Shown in pieces: positions 17,332-27,100 of a stretch of 64,000 nucleotides of DNA. Positions within the stretch are counted from its first letter, which is position 1, and every line of letters starts with the position of its first letter. The DNA comes from Lewinellaceae bacterium (GTDB lineage Bacteria > Bacteroidota > Bacteroidia > Chitinophagales > Saprospiraceae). Where the stretch lies: positions 1,029,501 through 1,093,500 of the forward strand of contig JACJYC010000002.1 in assembly GCA_020636325.1 (NCBI GenBank), in the 5' to 3' direction. The notes below the pieces were generated by a model, which was given only the letters and a program-made list of their open reading frames with translations, was not told the DNA's origin and searched no databases. Both the position numbers and the translations under genes were made by a program.

Positions 17332-18135
17332 GATTCTTTAATTTTGGCGCAAAGTTAAGGTATTGGTTGATAAGCGGTGAAATCCCGGCAAAAACTTTAT
17401 ACGGGACTACAGAAAATCGGGTTGATCGGACTTTCCGGGCGGTGTTTAAACCACGAATCGGGCCGATTTTGTAAAAAAAACGGGGGTGAACCGGAAAATG
17501 AATCAAAAAAAATTGTCACAAAAATCCGATTCAATAAGATTAAAAGTGGTTATTTTTCAGATAATTATATATTGAAAGTCGCTAAATTTGACTTTATTTG
17601 ATATGTTACACTTTTTAAAGTTTGGGTATAGATTTGTTTTTTTTCAATTTGTAGATCTCTATCTTTGCATTGCGTTTTTACCCTCTTTGTTAGCAAGTGC
17701 TTACTTGAACTGAAACCGTTCCAGATACTCCCCCCCATTTGGTCCAATGGTTTCAGTCGTTTTCCCCTAATTGTTTCACTTGATTTAAGGTTTAAGTATT
17801 AAAACTGTTCTTCGGAGCAGAAAGATTCAAAAAACACTGTGTAACAACACTTTTTCAAAAATTTCTCACCGGAATTTTTCGGGCATTCCTATGCCTTGAA
17901 ACAAGATTGCTTTCAGCGATCCCGGGAAATCCAGAAAAAGTGCAAGACTGGAAAATTCATAACGGCCCGCATGAGCAGTGCGCAGGCTGAATGGATATAT
18001 ATTTTTTAGCAAAAAATGGTCACCTCTTTCCAATGCAAAATAACGCTTTTGGTAAGAGGTAAGCCTTTTGGTACGATAAAAAACGCCCGTTAGGGCAACC
18101 ATCTTTCAAATTTTTAGTGTATTCAATTTTAACAC
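17332..18135 (+). promoter_or_regulatory. Long noncoding leader/promoter region of the giant adhesin gene
   Basis: About 800 bp without a believable gene, AT-rich compared with its surroundings. On the plus strand TATCTTTG (17660-17667) is a full -7 match with TTTG at 17633-17636 (spacing 23, slightly long); transcription from there would give a leader of about 460 nt. Structures in the leader include a 12-bp stem with one mismatch (ACCTCTTTCCAA at 18022-18033 against TTGGTAAGAGGT at 18049-18060) and a short hairpin GCCC-GTTA-GGGC (18085-18096). I could not match a known riboswitch. Confidence 0.5.
17350..17357 (-). promoter_or_regulatory. Candidate -7 element (TAACTTTG, minus strand)
   Basis: The reverse complement of 17350-17357 is TAACTTTG, a perfect TAnnTTTG, 18 nt upstream of the ATG at 17331. 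The -33 position has only a weak TTTC about 21 nt further up. Confidence 0.55.
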
Positions 18136-21100
18136 ATGAGGCGTTTGTACACTCAACCCAGGAACATTCAAAACGTATCAGGTACAACTATCATTCGCAC
18201 CATTGCGATCGGACTTGCAGGATTTTTGAGCGTAAACTTCGGTTTTGCTCAGGATCCTGCATCGTTTGATTTCGGGGCGTTACCTGCAGCGGAAGAAACC
18301 TACATGGAACATGCCGCGGCGATAGGCAACCCTTGCGGGGATCTTGCGATTGAAACGGTTTCCTGGACCAATGAATCGGTTTGCGGCGCTGCCGACGGGG
18401 CATTGCAAATCACCATTTCGGACGGAAATTCCGGCACTTCAAAATACGCTGTTTTCCTGTTGCGATACGGGTTCTCGGAGAAATTGTACAGCGGCCTCAA
18501 TGCCAGCCAGGGGGTTATCACACTGGATAATCTCATACCCGGCAGCTACGAAAACATCGTGGTGGTTCGGGAGGCCAACCACTGCAGATCTGAGATCCTG
18601 CAGCGGTCTTTCCTCATCCAGCATGCCTGCGACCTCTCCGCTTCCAGGGGAGAATGCGGTTCGGGGACTTTTAATTATACCAACTGCAACGGGCATAGCA
18701 TTTCAATCAGTAAGGCGAACCTGACGCCCAATACCACCATCTATACGGGTGACGCCTATCCGGCCTGCTTCAGCCAACTCAGCGGCTGCTCGGTCCAGTC
18801 AGGCGAAAAAGGGCTTTGCCTTGATTATAACCTGCCGGCCGCTCAACCCAGCAACGGACACCCCTACGGAACGGCGCACTATACCCGGGTTGTCGGCGCC
18901 TCCAATGCCGGCTATTCAACGCTGACGGCAGAGCGGATGAACTGGTGCATCGCCAACGGGGAAAGCCTGGGATATACGATTGAACAGGTCAATTACGCCA
19001 TCTGGTACCTGACGGGCACCTACAGTACCTGCAACGGACTTTGCAGCTCGGCCATGTCCGCCGTTTCAACTCCGGTAGGGGGCATAGCCAACCAAATGGT
19101 CTTTTTTATTCCCGATCCTAATGCTATACCAAACACTCAACCTTTTATCAAGTACGAGCCGGTCTGCAACATCACCATCAACAGCCTCAAATTTAATGAC
19201 CTGACCGGCAGCAATGATGTAACCATCACCAGCGGCAATACCTACAATTTGACCGACCTGCCTGCTTCCTATAACCTGGAAGCAGATGTGACGGGCAATG
19301 TCGAAAGTGTGGTTTTCACCATCTCGGGTTCTTCCTCCGGATCGAACACCGAGAATTCGGCGCCCTGGAACGCATCCATTTCAAACGCGGTCGGCACCTA
19401 TACGGTAGTCGTAAAGGCCTATACCGCCGATAACGGTACGGGCACGCTTTGCGCCCAAAAGACCTACACGTTCACCACAACCGTCGATTGTTCCTGTCCG
19501 GACAACCTCCTGACCAACGGCAGTTTTGAAAACGGAACAACCGGCTGGTCGGCTACGGGCGGCAACTTCTATAACGGTACAGGGTACCAGGTTTGCGGCG
19601 CCAAGAACGGTTTCCTGCAGTCTACTTCTGCCAATGCCAAGTTCTGGCAACAGGTCAACGGCGTCGGCGCCGGCGCGACCTATACGCTGACCGCCTGGGC
19701 CGGTACGCACGAGCCTTCCTACAACCATTACCTCAGGATCGCATTCTACAATGCCTCAGGCACCTTGCTGTCGTACCAGCAGGCAGATGTCAATTATGAT
19801 GTCGATACTTACAACAATCTCGGATATTATACCATCACGGCCACCGCACCGAGCGGTGTTTCCTATTTGAGGGTAGAGGGCTACGCCAGCGGCGATTACC
19901 TGAAGGTGGACCAAATGTGCCTGTCAGGCCCGACCTGTACCCAGACCCTCGAGTGCGAAAGCAATGTCAATAACACCGGCTGGGTTACGGAAACCGACTG
20001 TTCGGTAACGGTATGTCTCGGTTCCAAACTTCAACTGAGCATCAACCCCAACAACGTCGGTACTTCTACCTGGACGGGCCCCAACGGTTTTACGGCTACT
20101 TCTTCCGGCGGGCACGACGTGCTGGTCTCCAACAGCATTACCGCTGCGCAGGCCGGCAACTACAATGTGACCCTGAATGAAGGAAACGGCTGTACTTATA
20201 CCACGACCATCACGGTGGTGGTTGAACAGACCCAGCTGAACCTGGTCGGGTCTTCCAACTTCACCATTTGCAAAGGCGGCTCCGTGACCATGAGCGCTGC
20301 GGCCGTAAATCCAGGCTCCTGGATCAATTATGTGGAATTCTACCGGTTCGACTCGCAGCAGTCCAACCCGTATACTTCCAGCGATCCCAAAACCTATCTG
20401 GGCGAATTCGGCATTCCGCCGAACTCAGGTTCGGTTACCTCTTCCAACTTCCCGCAAAGCGGTACTACGCCGGCGGTTTACTACGTGTACGCCTGTGTGA
20501 AGCCCTACAACGGCACCGGGTACTGCACGCCTTTTGTGGAATATGTGGTAACCGTCAAACCAGATCCGACCGTCAGCATTGCCATCAACAATCCGGTGGT
20601 TTGCATCGGCGGCTCGGCCACCCTGACGGCTACCGTTACGGGCGGTTCGGGTACCTTCGGCTATCAGTGGCAATCGGCCACTTCCTCGGGCGGTACCTAC
20701 ACCAATATTTCGGGCGCTACCAACCCAACCTATTCGCCGCCTGCCACTGCAGCCGGCGTAACCTGGTATAAAGTGGCTGTAACCGATAATGTTTCCGGTT
20801 GCGCCGATCCGACCTCCAGCGCCCTGAGCCTGACGGTGCTTGCAGATCCTCAGGTGAACGTGACGGCTAACAACGCCACCGTTTGCCAGGGAGAAAATGT
20901 GACGCTGACGGCTACAGTGACCGGCGGTTCGGGTACCTTCGGCTATCAGTGGCAATCAGCCACTTCCTCGGGCGGCACCTATACCAATATCACCGGGGCC
21001 ACGGCTTCCACTTACAGCCCGTCAACTTCTGCCGCAGGAACCCTCTATTATAAGGTGAAAATAACGGACAACGGTGTGGGGTGCGATGACCCGACTTCCG

Positions 21101-24100
21101 CTTCGTTCGCCGTTACGGTCAACCCGCCTGCTACGGCAAATGCAGGACCGGACCAGTCGGTTTGTTCCGGCTCACCGGTCACTCTGGCCGGCAGCATCGG
21201 CGGCGGCGCATCCAGCGCGACCTGGACGGCTTCTGTCGGCGGCGGCACTTTCAGCCCCAACGCTACTACCCTGACGGCGACCTACACGCCGCCTTCCGGT
21301 TACAGCGGGAACATTACCCTGACCCTGACCACCAACGATCCATCGGGGCCATGCCCCGCAGCCAGCGATCAAATGGTGATCACAGTCAACACCACGCCGG
21401 TAGCCAGCGCGGGCGCTGACCAATCCCTGTGCGAATGTGAATCCTATTCCAGTACAGGCGGATCCTCCAACCCGTTGACCCCGGCACAAGGATTTAATGC
21501 CTTTATTGAAGGGGCTGCCTCCTTTACTTCAGGCGATGCCGACGGCGCCATAGCGCTGGGCGGCAACCTTACCCTGAACGGGACCTATGCCACGACCGGC
21601 GCAACGGCCGGATCTTTCACGGCTCCGGGCGACTCCAAGCCTACCGGGTTGCTCGTCGGCGGCAGGGTATTCTACACCTCCGGCCAGGGGATCACCGTAA
21701 ACCAGAACGCCTATGTGAAGATCGGCAATATGACCGGCTCGCTTGCGCTGGATGTGGACGGCAACAACGCCTCGTCCAACCTCCGGGTAGTCGCTACAGG
21801 CGGCAATTATAATTCCACCCCGAGAATTGCATTGCAAACCATGCAATCCGCATCTACGGTGGGCCAATCCGGGCTGATCAACTTCTCCTCGGCATTCACC
21901 CAATTGAGAGCAAGTGCCAATGCATATTCTGCGCTGACTCAAAATGCCAGCCTTAGCGGCGGAAGCCTGACGCTCGTTCCCAATACGGTGAACGTACTGA
22001 ACCTGACCGGGGCGCAACTGAACAGCCTGGGTCAAATCAGTTTTAACTCCCAGCCCAATGCTTCTACCCCGCTGATCATAAATGTAAACGCTTCCGGTTC
22101 ATTCAGCTGGACGGTAAACAATACAGCGGGTATCGGCGATGCCCAGGGCGACTATATCCTCTGGAATTTCTACAATGCTACCAGTCTGACCCTTAGCGGC
22201 AGCAACACCGTTCATGGGACACTCCTTGCGCCCAATGCTGCAGTGACCAAAAATACTTCCGGCAATATCAACGGCCAGGTCATTGCAGCTTCCTATGTAC
22301 ACAACGGCGGTGAATTGCACTATCACAACTTCAACGCCTCTCTTCCGGCGGAAGGTTGCAACGACCCCGGCCGGTCAGTTACCCTGACGGCGACCGGCGG
22401 CGGCTCCTATGCCTGGAGCACAGGCGCCAACACGGCTTCGATCATGGTAAGCCCGTTGGCAACCACCACCTATACTGTTACGGTTACCGCAACCGGCGGC
22501 TGTTCCACAACCGATGACGTGACGGTCTTTGTCACTCCGGCGGCCACTGCAAATGCAGGCGCCGATCAGACTATTTGCCAGGGCTCAACCGTGACCTTGT
22601 CGGGGTCGATCGGTGGTGCGGCGACGAGCGGCACCTGGACGGCATCGGTTACGGGCGGCACCTTCAGCCCGAACACTACGGCGTTGAATGCGACCTATAC
22701 GCCACCGGCCGGTTATACGGGAACCATAACCCTGACCCTGACCACCAATGATCCATCCGGGCCCTGTACGGCTGCCAGCGATGCAATGGTGATCACGATC
22801 AACCAGGGCGCCACGGCCAATGCCGGAGCGGACCAAACAACTTGTATCAATTCACCGGTAGCCCTTAGCGGCTCCATCGGCGGCGCGGCCACGAGCGGCA
22901 CCTGGACGGCCTCGGTAACGGGCGGGTCTTTCAGCCCGAATGCCACCACGCTGAATGCGACCTATACGCCGCCGGCCGGTTATACGGGTACGATTACCCT
23001 CACACTGACGACCAACGATCCGGCAGGCATTTGTAACGCCGCCAGCGATCAGATGATCATTACGATCAACCCGGCTGCAACGGCCAACGCCGGTCCGGAT
23101 CAAACCGTTTGCGTAAATTCACCGGTCACCCTGGCGGGTTCCGTAGGCGGTGCGGCCACGAGCGGCGCCTGGACGGCGTCGGTAACGGGCGGGTCTTTCA
23201 GCCCGAACGCTACGACCCTGACGGCCACCTACACGCCGCCGGCCGGTTATACGGGCAGCATCACGCTGACTCTGACGACCAACGATCCGGCAGGGCCTTG
23301 TACGGCAGTAAGCGATGTAATGGTTTTGACCTATAATCCGGAAGCCACGGCAAATGCAGGCCCCGATCAGACTACCTGTATCGGATCGCCGGTTACGCTG
23401 GCCGGTTCCGTAGGCGGTGCGGCCACAAGCGGTACCTGGACGGCATCGGTAACGGGCGGGTCTTTCAGCCCGAACGCTACCACCCTGACGGCTACCTATA
23501 CGCCGCCGGCCGGTTATACGGGTACGATCACGCTGACCCTGACGACCAACGACCCGGCAGGGCCTTGTACCTCCGCTACCGATCAGATGGTCATTACCAT
23601 CAACCCGGCTGCAACCGTGAATGCCGGTCAGGATCAAACCATCTGCGCCGATGAAACCATACAATTGGCCGGTTCCTTCGGCGGCGCTGCTGTTTCAGCC
23701 ACCTGGACGACAAGCGGCGACGGAAGCTTCAATAACGCAAACAACCTCAACGCCGTTTACACACCCGGCACCAATGATAAAGCTACAGGCAGCGTTACGC
23801 TGACCCTGACGACCAACGATCCGGCAGGGCCCTGTACGGCAGCTGTCGACCAGATGGTCGTTACCATCAATCCGCTGCCTACATACACGGTTACGAATAA
23901 AGCCTGCGAACTGTTGTTTGCACGGTATGACGTGTCGCTGACCACCAATGCTTCCAACGTAACTTCTTCTGCAGGAACAGTGGTACACAACGGCGTTTCA
24001 CAGAACTGGTCGATCAACGACGTTCCCAACGGTACGGACATTACCGTTACGTTCACCTTGAATACAACTGGTTGCGATGTAACGGTGGTTATAGAAGCGC

Positions 24101-27100
24101 CGGCATGCCTTTGCCCGGATGTCCCGGCCCCGAATAACACCGGTGGCAACCAGGTTATCTGCCAGGGCGAGGTCATTCCTCCGCTGTCGGTATCTTCCGG
24201 CAATATTCTGATCGCCATTGACTGGTACGATGCGCCGTCCGGCGGCAATTTGCTGGCTTCCAACACGACAACTTATACGCCTTCGGCTGCGGGCACTTAT
24301 TATGCCGAAGCACGGGTCATTGCGACCGGCTGTACGAGCGACAACCGCACTCCGGTTACCCTGACGATCAATCCGGTTGCAACAGCCAACGCCGGCGCCG
24401 ACCAGACGGTTTGCCTCGGCGAGCCCGTTTCCCTGAGCGGCACAATCGGCGGCTCCGCTTCGAGCGCAACCTGGACGGCCTCCGTTACGGGCGGCAGTTT
24501 CTCACCGAATGCGACCACGCTGACGGCTACGTATACGCCGCCTGCCGGCTATACGGGCACGATCACCCTGACGTTGACTACGAACGACCCGAGCGGTCCT
24601 TGCCCGGCGGTGAGCGATCAGATGGTCATCACCATCAACCCGGCAGCTACGGCCAATGCGGGCGCCGATCAAACGATTTGTTCGGGCTCATCCGTGACCC
24701 TGGCGGGTTCGGTAGGCGGCGCTGCCACGAGCGGCACCTGGACGGCTTCTGTTGCCGGCGGCAGTTTCTCACCGAATGCAACAACGCTGAATGCAACCTA
24801 TGCACCGCCGGCCGGTTATACAGGCACGATCACGCTGACCCTGACGACGAACGACCCGAGCGGTCCTTGTCCGGCGGTGAGCGATCAAATGGTGCTGACG
24901 ATCAATCCTGGAGCGACAGTTAATGCAGGCGCCGATCAAACGGTTTGCCTTGGTTCATCTATAACGCTGGCCGGTTCGATCGGCGGCTCTGCTGCAAGCG
25001 GCACCTGGACGGCTTCCGTTGCCGGCGGCAGTTTCTCACCGAATGCGACCACGCTGAACGCGATCTATGCACCGCCGGCCGGTTATACGGGCGCGATCAC
25101 GCTGACCCTGACGACGAACGACCCGAGCGGTCCTTGTCCGGCGGTCAATGATCAAATGATCATTACCATCAATCCGGAAGCAACTGTAAATGCCGGGCCT
25201 GATCAGACGATCTGTTCCGGCTCCGATGTTTCCCTTTCGGGTACGATCGGCGGCGCTGCCACCAGCGGCACCTGGACAGCTTCTGTTACCGGCGGCAGCT
25301 TCTCACCGAATGCGAATGCACTGACGGCTACCTATACGCCGCCGGCCGGTTATACGGGGTCGATCACGTTGACCTTGACGACGAATGACCCGAGCGGCCC
25401 TTGTACGGCTGTTTCTGACCAGGCGGTGATCACGATCAATCCGCAGGCTACGGTGAATGCCGGTCCGGATCAAACCCTTTGCCTTGGATCTTCCGTCGTA
25501 TTGGACGGTACGATCGGCGGAGCTGCGACCAGCGCAACCTGGACGGCTTCCGTTGCAGGCGGTACCTTCAACCCGGGCGCTTCCTCCATTGATGTAACCT
25601 ACACGCCGCCGGCCGGATACACCGGGGCGATCACGTTGACGTTGACGACGAATGATCCGGCGGGCCCTTGTACGGCCGTTTCCGACCAAATGGTCCTGAC
25701 CATCAATCCGGAAGCAACGGTAAACGCCGGCCCTGACCAAACGATATGCGTAGGCTCAACCGTTACGCTTGCAGGCGTTATCGGCGGCGCGGCTTCATCT
25801 GCAACCTGGACGGCATCCGTTACAGGGGGCAGCTTCTCGCCGAATGCGAATGCGCTGACGGCCACCTATACGCCGCCGGTTGGTTATACGGGCACGATCA
25901 CGCTGACGCTGACCACCAATGACCCGACCGGTCCTTGTGCGGCAGTCAGCGATCAAATGGTGATCACGATCAACCCGGAAGCGACGGTGAACGCCGGCCC
26001 TGATCAGACGATTTGCGCCGACTTCCCGGTATCCCTGGACGGCACTATCGGCGGCGCGGCAACCGGTGCAACCTGGACGGCATCCGTTACAGGCGGTTCT
26101 TTCTCGCCGGGTGCAACGACCATTGATGCCACCTACACGCCGCCTGCCGGTTATACGGGAACGATCACCTTGACGTTGACGACGAATGATCCGAGCGGTC
26201 CTTGCCCGGCCGTCAGCGATCAAATGGTGCTGACCGTCAACCCGGAGGCGACTGCAGATGCCGGCCCGGATCAATCCATTTGTCAGGGTTCACCGGTATC
26301 CCTTTCCGGTTCGATCGGCGGTGCGGCCACCAGCGGCACCTGGACGGCTTCGGTACCCGGAGGCTCTTTCTCCCCGAATGCCAACACACTGAATGCGACT
26401 TATACGCCACCGGCCGGCTATACCGGCTCCATTACCCTGTTGCTGACGACGAATGACCCGACCGGGCCGTGCGCTGCAATCGGGGATGCCATGGTTTTGA
26501 CCATATATCTGCCGGCTACTGTAAATGCCGGAAATGACCAGACCATTTGTGAAGGAAATTCCGTTCAGCTTGCCGGAAGTGTCGGCGGCGCCGCTACAAG
26601 CGCGCTTTGGACAACCAGCGGCGACGGCTCGTTTGATGCAGCCGGGTTGCTGAATGCGACTTATACGCCGGGCCCCAACGATATAGCGGCGGGCACGGTA
26701 ACCCTGACCCTGACGACCAATGATCCTGCCGGCCCGTGTACGGCTGAAAGCGATCAGATGGTTGTAACGATTACGCCGCTTCCGATCGCTTCATTCAACA
26801 GCCACCCTGGCAATGAATGCTCGGGTACCGAATATACCTTCACCGCGCAGGATGCCGGTTCGGGTGCGGTTTATACCTGGAACTTCGGAGCAGGCGCCAT
26901 CCCGGCTACGGCTACCGGCGCCGGCCCGCATGTAGTCGTTTACGCGACACCCAATGCCACTACGGGGTCCACACCGCTGGTTACCCTGACGGTTGACAGG
27001 AACGGCTGCTCGAATTCGACTTCTGAAATTCTGAATGTCAAACCGACGCCGCAGCTTTCCGTAACCGGCTCGGGCGATCCTTCTACCTGCGGAGGTGCGG

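Noticed and set aside
17866..18102. A 78-aa minus-strand ORF in the giant gene's leader
   Set aside because: No start signal or family features, and it overlaps the hairpins of the leader.
22540..26779. A CRISPR-like array because of regular spacing
   Set aside because: The 267-nt units are in-frame coding repeats with no short palindromic repeat and no unique spacers.
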